From Notamacropus eugenii (Eukaryota > Chordata > Mammalia > Diprotodontia > Macropodidae), in NCBI RefSeq assembly GCF_028372415.1, contig NC_092875.1:340497123-340561122 (forward strand): a stretch of 64,000 nucleotides of DNA. The letters run 5' to 3'. Each line of letters begins with the position of its first letter. The first letter of the stretch is position 1. Position numbers and translations under genes: made by a program. The notes beneath the pieces were generated by a model. The model was not told the DNA's origin. It made no database searches and was given only the letters and a program-made list of their open reading frames with translations. Of the stretch, positions 23,962 to 35,331 are shown one piece after another.

Positions 23962-24036
23962 TGTTGTTTTTGTCCTTCATGTTTGAAGAGGAGCACAAAG
24001 ATATCATGATGTTAGCGTCAACGTATAGTGTGTAAA
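23962..24036 (-). repeat. Fragment of the LINE found at 45456-46003
   Basis: tgtccttcatgtttgaagag ... gatatcatgatgttagcgtc matches the left end of the larger minus-strand LINE segment at 45456-46003, so these are two copies of one family. Confidence 0.6.
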
Positions 24037-24196
24037 TCCCTGCTACTGTGGAGGTGGAGGCTGTGTACTCAGTCAATCTGGTATATGAATTAATCCAGTA
24101 TGATCAGTCTCTGAGCTGTGGAGGGAGACATTAAGCTTCCTAAGGAGGGAAACTGGCCCATGATGGAAACAGAACAGACCAAAGTTCTCATGTGGG

Positions 24197-24356
24197 GATA
24201 TATATGTATATACATATATATGTATATATATACACATATATACACACACATATATACACACATATATGTATATATACACATACATATGTGTATGTGTGTA
24301 TATATATTTTATATGTGTGTGTATGCATATATATATATATAAATATATATTTTTAT
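24197..24356. repeat. TA/CA/TG-rich simple repeat
   Basis: 160 bp of alternating TATA, CACA and TGTG runs, with many internal inverted repeats (for example tatatgtatatacatata). The long open frames in it ([11 protein letters not shown] types) are artefacts. Confidence 0.95.
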
Positions 24357-25717
24357 GTATGGATAAATGAATAAAAGGAGTGAGCACTTCCAGGGATTCT
24401 GTTTTCAAGGTTCATCCTTTCATAGTAGAGAAGCATCATTAATATTAGCTCAAATTTTGGGGTCTAAGTTAGACATTAGGATGAGGTACTATACTATTCC
24501 CATACTACAAGGACTTAGGTAGTAGCTACACCTGAGATTATAACTTACATTGAATATCCAGTGAATATGGAAAAATTAAAGCATCTATGAGTTTCTAAAT
24601 ATCGGTGGTGAGGCACAGTGTTCCCTCCACCCAACATAGTGTAATCCTGGATTGTATGTACTAGTTCATAATTTGGAAAAGGAATTTAACCTGGAGGTAG
24701 TGATGGGCAAAGAAAAAAATCTGTGGAAAGATATATACATGTTATATTACATGTAAACTCATGCTGAAACAGTGAGATAATATCCACTACTTTTGGTAGT
24801 GACAGACATTTTAGTAGTTTTAACAATCATCTGCATAAAAAACATGCAAACTGGTGTTTTCTTGTTCTATGAACCATAAATTCTAGACCAATCACAGCAG
24901 CATTCTGAAGGAGGCAAGCTAATACTTCATGGTGAATAACTCTATGATGCTAAATATCTAGCTGAATCCTGAAAAATTCAATTATCTAGATTTTGGCAGG
25001 GGAAACACTGCATTTCCATAATTTGACTTTTTTCCTTTTTACCCAGGAGTTTGGCATTCTATAGATCCAGCCCTGGCCATGGTAGTAAGGCAGTTTCATA
25101 AATCATTCTACAAAATTTTAGGTCCACAACAATTGCCTGAAGACTAGATAGCTGTCATTTATATCTTCCAATGATAATTCCCCTCTCTTGTTATCTTCAC
25201 CTTATTTTATTTCTACTTGTATTACCAGGTTCAATTAATGCAAATATCAGACAATTTAGATTTCAAGAAACAAAATAGGAGAGTCAGAAAGAGCAAGAAT
25301 AGATTTCTGAGATTTCTTTTCCATATTCCTGGAAATATTTCATGTTCAAGAATATTTAAGAGTCAAAATTTAAATCTTTAGCCCCTTATTTCACCAAAAG
25401 AGCTGGGCTACCCCTGAGGGTCAGTGGGCATTTTTCCTGGTTTCTGTTTACTTCCAGTGGCAAGGAAAACATAATAGGATTCAGCCTGAAATTCCTGAAA
25501 ATCCTGCCTCATGGCTGAATGAGAGGAAACAATGAAAATCCCCATAAAAAGCTGTTAATGATAAAACTGTCAACCAAACACAAAATTCCAAGTGTAGGGT
25601 TTCAAGCCCCTAAGTTTCAGATGCTGAGCACGTCACGCTGCTGGTGTTAGGAACAGACTTCACAGCACACCCCAAAGAGGTCAAGAGCATCATTCCAAGC
25701 TTTGTAAGTAAACATAC

Positions 25718-25741
25718 CTCAACTTCATCCTCTTCATCAGT
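25718..25741 (-). CDS. FHOD3: FHOD3 muscle-type microexon (CK2 site)
   Basis: A 24-nt exon encodes TDEEDEVE. It is bounded by the acceptor ttcccttctgatag and the donor gtatgt. Both sides are phase 0, so inclusion adds eight residues between MITD and TGKFS without altering the frame. In mammals the muscle isoform of FHOD3 is known to contain an eight-residue insert fitting the CK2 motif T(D/E)5XE, whose phosphorylation directs the protein to myofibrils and protects it from p62/autophagy-linked turnover. Here Thr is followed by five acidic residues (D, E, E, D, E), then V and E, an exact fit. From memory, the human peptide differs by one acidic-for-acidic change. That it is alternatively spliced here is inferred; the sequence shows only a well-formed exon in the expected order. 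Confidence 0.93.
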
Positions 25742-26144
25742 CTATCAGAAGGGAACAAATCATACACAGAAGGTAGAACAGATTCTTAGCGATTACAAAA
25801 GCAAAGCATGTTCTTAGAGTTCTTGACATTTTCCTCATTTTCCAAATAAACTCAGTAAACATAAAAACAATGGCAATTTTCTAAGTGGATCCCCACTGCC
25901 TACCTCATCAAGTGTATTCATAATGTGGCACAAAGTATGATGATGAACTGGGATTTGGGAGACTGATTCTAGTCCCAGATCTGATATCAGCTACTTGTGT
26001 GTTCTTGGGCAACCTAGAGAAGGCTCTTCTTCTGTGAATTCTAGAACTAGATGAAATGATTTTTAAGCTACCTTTTCAATCTCAAATTTTATAATTCTCC
26101 TTTTCCTATCTTTGGAGATTCTCCATGCTGAGACCCTAGACTTA

Positions 26145-26700
26145 CTATCCATCTTTCATTCACTGATTCAATCCAATAACATTTACTGGGCACCTAATTT
26201 GTAATTGATGGTCTATTAAAAACTACAGGTACCGCAAAGGTGAAACAGACATGGACCTTGCTCTCACGGAGCTTAGAGTCTAATAGAAGATTGTCTTTCA
26301 TTTCTCACTATTTCGCAATAGTCTGGTCAGTTTCCATCCTGTCCTATGGACGTGCCATGCTCACCTTTCCTCCTCTTGTGCCTTTGCTTGGATTGCTCCT
26401 GGTGCCTGTAATATCCTCCTCATTCTCTATTCTTAGAACTCTAACTATCCTTCAACTCTGACCCAAGATTTACAGGAAGCCTGCTTCAGGAACCATCCAG
26501 AGACCTCTTAGAGCATGTCAAGTCAGTGCTATACAATTCAGCACTTAGTAATATACTACCTTGTATAGCTTTTTCTTGAGTGTTTATTTTATTTCCCCAA
26601 GAAGATTATAAACTACTTGAGGGCAAGGATTTTATGTTTCTTTATAGTATCCCTCACAGGAGGTGGTACATACAGTGCTTGACAGGAACAAAAAGAATCA
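26145..26700. repeat. Two L2 3' ends in head-to-head arrangement
   Basis: 26145-26290 reads as reversed L2 end (attcactgattcaatccaat, cttgctctcacggagcttag). 26300-26700 is a plus-strand L2 3' region (tgccatgctcacctttcctc, cttgtgcctttgcttggatt, attataaactacttgagggc). Confidence 0.65.
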
Positions 26701-26833
26701 TTCTATCTTAGAATCTGAAAGAACTGGGAAGGAAGGCACCAGATCTTAATCTCCCATCCTGAGGCAGGAAACTTCTCTATCATATCCATAATATGTGGTC
26801 ATTTCACTGCTCACTGAATAATTCTAGTGATGT

Positions 26834-27045
26834 TGTTTAATTGTTTTTCAGTTGTGTCCTACTCTTTGTGATTTCATTTTTTCTGGCAAAGATACTGAAG
26901 TAGTTTGCCATTTTCTTCTCTAATTCATTTTATAGACGAAGAAACTGAGGCAAACAGGGTTAAGTGACTTGCCCAGGGTCATACATATTTTCCTGAATCC
27001 AAGCCCAGTGCTTTTCTATTCCAAGCCCACTGCATCCCTTAGCGG
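26834..27045 (-). repeat. tRNA/RTE composite SINE
   Basis: Reversed copy: ttgtttttcagttgtgtcct, gatactgaagtagtttgcca, aagtgacttgcccagggtca. The head is shortened. Confidence 0.82.
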
Positions 27046-27064
27046 TCAAACCCTACAATTACTG

Positions 27065-27290
27065 GACTAGGAATAATGAAATGACATCTGGGTTCAACTT
27101 CCTACTATGTCATTTATTAGGTCTGTGACCTTGTACAAGTTACTTATAAAAACTTCTCTTAAACTCAATTTTCTTACCTTCAAAATAGGAATAATTATAA
27201 TTGTACTATCTAAATCAAGGAGTTGTTATGAGGAAAGGGCTTTGTAATTTTTGATGTGATAGAGACATTTTAATTATTCAAATTTTGCTT
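27065..27290 (+). repeat. MIR
   Basis: Old copy: acatctgggttcaacttcct, gtctgtgaccttgtacaagt, ggagttgttatgaggaaagg. Confidence 0.65.
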
Positions 27291-27349
27291 AGTTTTAATT
27301 TTTGGAAGCTCTTTTGTATAACTGAGTCAAAATTGCCTTCCAAAATCAA

Positions 27350-27905
27350 CCGTTTTAGTTTTGCTCTCTGGAGCCACACGGGATGAATGTAATTTCCTTT
27401 TCCATGTGAAAATCCTTTAAGTATTTGAAGACAACTATCATTTGCCTTACAAAAAGTCTTCTTTCCTTGAATGATATGGTTTCCAGACTCTTCCCTATCC
27501 TGCTTGCCTTAATCTGGATGTATTCCAAGGTGTCAGTGGCCTCCTGTAGGTACTGTCAATGTTGTCCCTATGAATATGGTCTCACCAGCACCCGGTATAG
27601 TGAGATGAATTATCTTCTGAAATCTGGGCACTAAACTTCTATTCATGCCATCTAAAGTACCTTTACCTTTTCCTAACGTCTGCTGTGAATTGCTGGCTCA
27701 TACTGACTTTATGGTCAATTAAAACTCCTAAGTTTTGTTCATAAAAAATGGCTTCCAAGGCAAGATCTCACACATTGTGTAATTGTATAATCTCACAGTT
27801 GTACAATCTGATCTTTTTTTTTTTTTTTTTTTTTTTTAGTACAAATGCAGAACTTTACATATTTACCTTTTAAGTTTTATCTTGGTTTTGGCCCCATATC
27901 CTAGT
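27350..27905 (-). repeat. CR1/L3 LINE 3' region
   Basis: The plus strand shows phrases recurring in other copies of this window: cctttaagtatttgaagaca, gctggctcatactgacttta, gcagaactttacatatttac. A T-run of 24 bases at 27814-27837 interrupts it. Confidence 0.65.
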
Positions 27906-28449
27906 TAATGGAATAGCACAGTCCTTTGCGTATAGTAATACTTAATAAATTTATTAACTGTTGATTGAAAAATACAATTTTTCATTTTAATAGTTCTCCA
28001 TGCATTAGCTTTTCTTCTCACCTTAATAAAGAATGTTAACTGTTTTCTTATCTAAAATATACTTATGACATGTTTTACTGCTTAGACTTCTGTGTAGTTT
28101 AATTTTATTGAGAAATAAACTTCTTTTGGAAGCATAAACTGTAACATGGTTGAAAATAGCAGCATTTGCCACATAGGATTTACTCAACTCTCCCCTTGGT
28201 CTGGCTCTGTGTTGAATATTACTTCAAAAGGACATCAAAATATCAGAGTGCAAACTATTAAAAATCTTCCTATTTTGAAACTTTATTTTTTAGTTTTACT
28301 TAGAATGTAGTTGTGTTGGTGATTTAATAAGCTTGGGTTTAGTAATGTTATAAAGTTTATTTCTGATAGATACTGAAGGAAGATGTAATGGAAAGAGCCT
28401 TGAACCAGCTAGGTTCAAATTCTAGCTGAGTCAGAAGTAGCTCCAAATC

Positions 28450-28600
28450 CATTGTGAATTCCCTGCCAGTGGTGGTCCTCATGAGCAGTCTGGATGACTA
28501 CTTGTCATGAATGTTGCAGACAAGATTCCTGTTTAGATATGGCTCATATTAGAGAACCTTGGAGGTCCTTCCAACCCTATGTAGTCTTTTAATCAAAGTA
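28450..28600 (+). repeat. CR1/L3 LINE 3' end
   Basis: The sequence ggatgactacttgtcatgaatgttgcagac and the end ccttggaggtccttccaacc (read in two parts) are the usual 3' end of this family. A MIR head lies just before it (28385-28440). Confidence 0.65.
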
Positions 28601-28829
28601 TTTCAGACTCACATGAGTTAATAAAAGCTTTATAGTATTCTTTGGTTGTTTCACAGAAATACATTTTATTTCTTCAAATAGACTATAACCTCTCTAAGGA
28701 AAGGATGAGTTTCTTTTTCTTTCCCCTCTTCAATACCTTACACAGGATAGGGTTGGATCCCTTGAAAGATTTTATCATAGTATAATTAGGTGAATCTGGA
28801 ACTGATTAAATGACTCAATCTAAAGAAAT

Positions 28830-29836
28830 TGGCTTTTAAGGAAGTTTCCATTGGAATGCTTCAGGGATCTGTGATTGGCCCTGTTTAATATTTTTATCAT
28901 TGAATTGAATAAAGACATAGATAGTATGTGCATTAAGTCTGCAGATGCTCCAAACATGGGAAAGATAGTTAACATGCCATGAGAGAGAGCATCCAAATAT
29001 ATCTTGAAATAATCTAGATTACTGGATCAAGTTAAATTGAATGAAATTCAGTGGGATAAATGTAAAATTTTACACTTGGATTTTAAAAGTCAACATTAAA
29101 AACGGAAGACAGGGGAGGTATGATTAGAGAGCAGGTCATCTGGAAAACATCTTGAGGTTTAATGGACTGCAAGCTCAATACAAGTTAATAGTATGATATG
29201 GCAGTCAAGAAAACTAATAGCATCTTGGGCAGCATTAAGAGAGACATAGCGAAGGCAGGTGAGAGTCCTGTGTCATACCACAATTGATACATTGCATTCC
29301 GCTCTGAATGCCATAATTTAGAAGGACAGCAATATGCTGGTGGTTGTCCAGAAGAGAGTAATCCAAATGGTAAAGGGTCTTGAGATGATGTTGTTTGAAG
29401 ATGGGTTGAAGAAATTAGAGATGATTAGACTTAACAGAGACATGACAGAGGGTGTAAAGGGGATCATATAAAGAGGGGTATTTCCTCTGCTTGGCCTCAG
29501 GGAGGATAGAGGAGAAGGAAGGATAGAATCTGGTTCTCAAAATTAAAAAAAATGTTAAGAATTGTTTTAACATGTAATTGGGGAAAAATAAATATAAATA
29601 TTAAATATAATAATAAATTATAATAATATATTATATATAATATCTATAATTGATAAAATTTTAAAAATATTTTTTAAAAAGTTGCCAAAAGGCAAATCTA
29701 CATGTGATATTTAACAAAAAAAAAATTATCTTTTGAAATGGATAGAGCAATATTCAAAGGTGGAATGGGCTGCTTCAGGAAGTGGAGTACTCCCTTTCAT
29801 TTGGGTTCCAGCTGACCAGTCTGAGACTCTGTGATT
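28830..29836 (+). mobile_element. CR1/L3 LINE fragment with a nested L1 tail
   Basis: A 1-kb plus-strand reverse-transcriptase end and 3' UTR: cagggatctgtgattggccc, ggactgcaagctcaatacaa, tatgatatggcagtcaagaa, agaagagagtaatccaaatg, then after an interruption ggtggaatgggctgcttcag. The frame is badly decayed. The interruption at 29531-29690 carries an L1-type 3' tail (ttttaacatgtaattgggga then A/T-rich), so an L1 end was inserted into the older LINE. Confidence 0.7.
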
Positions 29837-30496
29837 CGCAGAGGTAGACACAAGCATAAGATGGCACCATTTCCCTTGAAAAGTCTTTAAAAGTAACATC
29901 CTGAAGTTCCAGTAGATGGGGATATGGCTATGTGAATGAAGACTACATAGAAAAAAGAAGTGACAGAAGCTGTCTCTTCCGACAGCAGAAAGGCTGGGGT
30001 ATTTTCCTGCTTTGAAAAACTAAAAGATGGATTAGATTCTGCTCATTCCTTGTCCTGACCTTCCCAGCAACATCCGTACTTGTAAATACTTTAAGTATAT
30101 AGAATATAAAATATAATTTGATATGAAATTTCAAAATATAATTTAATATAAATGTATTTAATACAACATAAATAAAATTTTTAGAAATGTCCTCTTGTGT
30201 TTCTAATCTGAAAAAGGAAGATATAGTAAATTAACTAGTTTTTATTCTTATGTATATGGCAAAAAACAGTGCTTTAACAGAACTTGCAAAAATATAGCAG
30301 ATATTTTTAAAAATAATTTTCCACATTGATTTCTTATGGCACAGTGAACAGAGTTCTGGGCCTGGAGTCAGGAAAGCCAGGTTCTACTTCTACTAATCTC
30401 TCTCTGAATATAACTAGGCCAAACCTGAGATGACAGGCACAAAGTAGGTCACTGAGCTCATAATGGAGCTCATGCCAATCATTTTATTTCACTGTC

Positions 30497-30765
30497 AGCT
30501 AAGTGGCATAGTGTGATGATTATATGACCTGGAAATAGGAAGACCTAAGTTCAAGTCCAGCCTCATATACTTCCTAGCTATGTGACCCTGGACAAGTCAA
30601 ATAACTTCTGCCTCAGTTTCCTTACCTGTAAAATGGGGATAATAATAGTGCCTACCTCCCTGGGTTGTTGTGAGGGTCATGTGACAGTATAATTATAAGG
30701 CACTTAGCATGCTGCCTGGAATGTAGCAAATACTATAGAAATAGTATTGTTATTATATTATTATC
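30497..30765 (+). repeat. CORE-SINE (MIR/MAR1 type), nearly full length
   Basis: The head is cagctaagtggcatag, then tatgtgaccctggacaagtc, cctcagtttccttacctgta, gggttgttgtgagggtcatg and a tail ending in ATT repeats. A shorter head-only piece lies at 30335-30420. Confidence 0.85.
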
Positions 30766-31824
30766 TTGTTAAAATTCTCCTTTCAAGGCTCAGTTCTGGT
30801 GCTACCTCTTTCATTCACCCTTCCTAAGGAGCTTCAGCTGAGTAGGCATTTCTCTCCATTCAAATTTCCTGAGGCTTAGGACTTGGTAAATATTTATTTG
30901 ACTAAATCGAGGGAGACCTTCTATCTTTTCAGTTCCCCTTGAGGTGAAATTTGGGCAAGGAGTTTCCCACTTGACCTCAGTTTATTTTCATACTTTTTTT
31001 GTCTGCAAGTAGAAAGATGCTTATCATCCTCTGGATACAGAAGCCAAGAAGTGTGAATACTAAAGGGAAAACTCAGTTGTCACTGCCATTAAGAAAGGTG
31101 TCCAAGTGTCTATAGTTCCTTTGGCCTGACTGATGCTTGGAAGCCCTAGTTCTCTTGAAGCATTACAAGGATTCCTGGAAAGCAAGTTTAATCTTGACTC
31201 CCAAAGGATGGCTTAGAGTTCCACAGAGTTAGAGATGAAGACATGAGTCTGTTGGTCTAGAAATTAAATTCTGAGCAATGAATGTCATTGTCTCCAGCTG
31301 GTTGCCATCTGAAATAAGTTTTCTCTCTCTTGTCTGGGGAATAGAGTCCTGATGGAAACCATTCACTCGGAAGTATGAACTCAGTTTCCAAGGTTTGGTC
31401 AAGTGGGTCTGGAACCAGGTCCTACACATTCTTCTATGAACATGTGACTCACTAGATAGTAAGGGTTGGTGGAGGGACGTGTGACAGGGGAAAAATTTTA
31501 ATGCTAAGTTATACAGTATAAACACGTATCTCTAACTAGTATGTAGATGAATTACTTATATACTGCTTTCCAATGAACACGACTGAAGAGGGAGCAGATT
31601 TATTCTCTATACTTCTATAGGAAAGAACTAAGATTAATGAAAATTTTTGGGATGGGTTGGACAGATGTTGGTTCAAAATGAACAAAACAAAACAAAAAAA
31701 CTTTTCTGACAGATGTCCAAAACTGAATGATGATAATAATATTATCATAATCTACATTTGTATAACTTACTACGTAGCAGTTTAAAGTTTATATAGCATA
31801 TTCCTCTCAAGAATCTTAATGGTA

Positions 31825-32083
31825 ATAGATAACATTTATATAGACCTTTAAGGTTTGCAAAGTCAAGGATTATGCTAAATGGTTTACAAATATTTCATTT
31901 TATCCTCACAACAAACTCCCAAGGTAGGTGCTATTATTATCCTCATTTTACAGATGAGGACATTGAGGCTGACAGAGGTTAATACTTTGCCCAGGCTCAC
32001 ACAGCTAGTGAGTATTTAAGGTGAGACTTGAACTCAGATCTATCCACACTCCAAGTGCAGTGCTCCTACCACCTAGCTAGTCC
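31825..32083 (-). repeat. CORE-SINE (MIR/MAR1 type)
   Basis: Reversed copy: ttatcctcacaacaaactcc, ttttacagatgaggacattg, gcccaggctcacacagctag, then taccacctagctag. Confidence 0.82.
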
Positions 32084-32139
32084 ATCTATGATCCCTATTT
32101 TACAGTTGAATCAATTACAAAAATGACTTAGCCTATGGC

Positions 32140-32272
32140 AAAATCACTGAAGTATTTAAGCAGAGGCTGAATGACTCTCTATCTGGGATGTTGTAGGAGG
32201 GGATTCCTACTTTGGCTAGGGGTTTGATGGTCCCTAAGATCCTTTCCAACTTTCTAGGTTTTGATTGCGTGG
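32140..32272 (+). repeat. CR1/L3 LINE 3' end
   Basis: agcagaggctgaatgactct, gggatgttgtaggaggggat and gatcctttccaactttctag in family order. Confidence 0.7.
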
Positions 32273-33003
32273 CCTGCACAGCCAAGCTCAAGTTATTTTC
32301 TGAACAACCAAAATAAAGGAAACGTGTAATTTTGTTGTTGTTCAAACAACTGGACTAGGCTGTCCATTTGCTAGATCACAGAACTCCACTGTTTGGAAGT
32401 TTAAGTCATAGGGACCAACCCTTACACCAGGCAATCTGTCGTGGTATATAGGCACAGCTGCTATCTTCATTTATTATATGATCTGACATTTCCTTTAAGT
32501 TTATTCCTCATGACTTGTCCTGGTCAGGCCTATTAATAACGATGATAATAACAATAAAAACTCATTTATATAGCACCTTTACATATGCAAACTTAATATA
32601 TGTTTTCTTATTTGATTCAAATGAACTAACATGGAAAAAAACCGATGTGGAAAAGATCATGGAATAGCTCCACATGATTACAAAGATTCTACAATTCCAC
32701 ATCTCACAATACTGTCTACGTGAAGTAATCTTAAACCACTGAGAAACCTTGCCCTAGGACAATTCACTATACAGAGCAAGCTGCCATAAGGAGCAAAGAT
32801 GGTAACGGGAACTAGAATGCAGTCTTGGACCTTGGAGGGCATTTTGTTCCCCAAAGGATCTTATTATAAATATTGGTTTAAGGTAAAGCTCTCATATCCA
32901 AATGTTACAGCGAGGCTCCTGTGTTCGGCATTCAGAGAGCTGTGTTTATTTATTTTACTCAGAAGCAAACTCTTTGGCAGGAGGCGGATTTCTTGGCACT
33001 TAC

Positions 33004-33196
33004 ATCAGTGATCATTTTCCCTCGGGTCTTGTTTCTCTCTCTGTGGTTTGCTCGTTTCTGTTTCTGCTGTAAAGCCCGTTCCCGGGTAGTGCGATATTCC
33101 AGGGCAAACTCGCTGATGATTCTACAGAATTTATTAATGTTCACATCACGGATTGCGTAAGGGGGGTGACCCATAAACAGTAAGAAGGAGTGGAAT
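33004..33196 (-). CDS. FHOD3: FHOD3 coding exon: end of FH2 domain and basic helix
   Basis: This 193-nt exon supplies one base of the split Arg codon and then 64 residues, [60 protein letters not shown] and MITD. It closes the FH2 domain; the final lysine- and arginine-rich helix is typical of FHOD formins. The acceptor is tctctaaattacag; the donor is a perfect gtaagt. The 3' junction is phase 0, directly after MITD, so the following 24-nt exon may be taken or skipped without changing frame. Confidence 0.97.
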
Positions 33197-34134
33197 CTGT
33201 AATTTAGAGAAAAAAAAAGAAAACTATTTTCTTTTTTAAGGAAAATGATTCACTTTTCTAAAAACTCCCAGTATAAAGAAATCCAGCCCATTCCCTTTTC
33301 CTTTTTCCTTGTCCAATACATTCCTCAGTTGGCAAATCCTTTTTGCTATTGCAAAGATTTTGGATAATGAAACATCACTGGCATGATATGATTAAATACA
33401 AAATGCAAATAACTGACAAATTCAGCCCACTTTCTCAGACTTATGATGGTGATATTTCCAGAATCCCATTTATTTGCATTACTATATTAATTGGTATGTA
33501 TACATATACATATACATATATATATAACATTTAAAATTTAACAATGAAAATATTCATTCATAAGTTTCATTTATCTTAAACCACTTTAAAAGGATGACTA
33601 AGAGAATTTTTAGAGAAGAGGACAGAAGTTTTCCATGCCACCTCAGCAATACAGGAAGGAAAGAATTCCTACTTTATAGGGGTCTGCAAAATGGTCAAAT
33701 AATTTCATATGCCTTAAGTTTATAACTGTGACCTTAGTCCATAGCATGGGTTCTGCTTTAAAATAAAACATACATCTAAATGAAGTGTCAGGTGCAGTTA
33801 AAGATGAACAAGGTTCAGCAGAGAAAGCACATTCCCACATCAGACTTGTGATTATTACTGCTGCTATGAAGGCTGAAATAATTTAATTCAAATAAGACTC
33901 TTAACCTGAACTACAAGTATCAATCAACATGTGAACATGTTGGTTGAGCCTAGGTTCTTGCTTTGAAACACAGGACTATAGGATTTATCAACCCTTCTTC
34001 AAAAAAACAAAGCCAAATGACAACAATCCCTCCCCTACAATGTCTTCGAATTAAGAAAAAAGAAACAGAGGTCAGCTTAGAAAGCTTCCGAAGTCCTTAG
34101 GACAAGAATGACTCATATAATCTAGAACCCAGTC

Positions 34135-34850
34135 AATGCAGTTTAAGAAGGATATTGATAACCTGAAGAGTATCTGGGGGAGTTCAACCAGAGTGGCCTT
34201 GAGTCCTTTCCATATGAGGATGAAAAAAAAAACTGGACATGTTTAACCTGCAGAAGGGAAGAATGAGGGGGGACATGATAACTGTTTTCAAGTATGTAAA
34301 AGTTGCCAAGTGGAAGAGGTATTGGAGTTATTCTTTTTGGCCGCAAAAGGAAGAAGTAAGATTACCAAGAGGGTATTACAGAGATCAATCTAGGTTTGAT
34401 GTCAGCATTAATTTCCTAATAATTGTTCAGTCCTATCTGGCTTTTTCTGACTCTGCGGATCAAACTGTCCATGGGGTTTTCTTGGCAGAGATACTAGAGT
34501 GGTTTGCCATTTCCCTTCTCCAGCTCATTTTACAAATGAGGAAACTGAAGCAACCAGGACTTGTCCAGGGACACACTGCTAATAAGGATTTGAGGCTGGA
34601 TTTGAACTTAGGTCTTCCTGACTCCAGGCCCAGTGCTCTCTCCACTGTGCCATCAGCTGGCTCCTCCTAACACAGCTGTCAAAAAATGGATTGAGCTGCC
34701 AGAAGAGGTAGTGGATTCTCTTTCCTTGGAGTCTTAAACAGAGGCTAAATGACCCTTTTGGGTTATTTTGTGATGGTAATTTTTTTCTGCCACAGGGTGA
34801 ACAAATGGCTACTGATGTCCCGCCCAACTCTCAAGATCTGTTATTCTGAG
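34135..34850 (+). mobile_element. CR1/L3 LINE 3' part, split by a SINE
   Basis: Left part (34135-34413): aggatattgataacctgaag, gtttaacctgcagaagggaa, gacatgataactgttttcaa. Right part (34671-34850): aaaaatggattgagctgcca, gaagaggtagtggattctct. The composite SINE sits between them. Confidence 0.72.
34420..34664 (-). repeat. tRNA/RTE composite SINE nested in L3/CR1
   Basis: Reversed copy from ttgttcagtcctatc through ggggttttcttggcagagat to the reversed head gtgccatcagctggc. A short direct repeat, tcctaa, at 34414-34419 and 34665-34670 may be the target duplication. Confidence 0.83.
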
Positions 34851-35262
34851 TGATATCCAATATCATAATACTGTTTACTAAGACATCCATAGAGACAGAT
34901 GTCCTGCTTCCAAAACTGGATACAAATTCTTAGCTTATTTCTTTTTTTAATAAAATATTTTTGACTACTGATTTTTAATTAATAAAGATCCATCTGCTCT
35001 TTCTCCAATACCTCCATCACGCACCAGCAACTTTGAGTAAGAAGTACCATCAATAATTTTTCTATTAGTATGTAGCTTGTTATATGCTAAGCAACAAGAT
35101 GGTCCCATAAATCACATAAATTCCCATTGTGAATTGGATTCCACAATGCACTTTCAATGTGTAGGGATCAGACCTACTAATCTTTATGAACCATATTAGT
35201 GTAGACAGGCAGTACCAATTTGTCTGGCTAGAGGTTTATGGTCAGAATGACTACTGGAACAA

Positions 35263-35265
<3 letters not shown>

Positions 35266-35328
<63 letters not shown>
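35266..35328 (+). repeat. (TG)n microsatellite
   Basis: 63 bp of uninterrupted TG dinucleotides, the longest pure repeat in the window. Confidence 0.98.

Positions 35329-35331
<3 letters not shown>

Larger units (their letters stand above)
22389..25717 (-). other. FHOD3: FHOD3 intron between microexon and linker exon
   Basis: Contains a reversed MIR tail (22565-22640), a CTTT/CCAT-type repeat (22856-22935), a MIR scrap (23385-23440), an L2 3' end (23640-23795), a LINE scrap (23962-24036) and a long TA/CA/TG block (24197-24356). 24360-25715 holds no repeat that I can name. It is AT-rich and directly follows the microexon in the transcript, so splicing signals would sit in it. Confidence 0.6.
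25742..33003 (-). other. FHOD3: FHOD3 intron upstream of the microexon (7.3 kb)
   Basis: Repeat-dense: MIR 25925-26100, L2 26145-26290 and 26300-26700, SINE 26834-27045, MIR 27065-27290, L3/CR1 27350-27905, 28450-28600 and 28830-29836, SINEs 30335-30420, 30497-30765 and 31825-32083, and L3/CR1 32140-32272. Gaps at 27910-28380, 29840-30330, 30770-31740 and 32275-33000 show nothing that I can name. Confidence 0.6.

Noticed and set aside
24073-24408. Open frames rich in I, Y, H and T ([10 protein letters not shown])
   Set aside because: Low-complexity translation of the TA/CA repeat.
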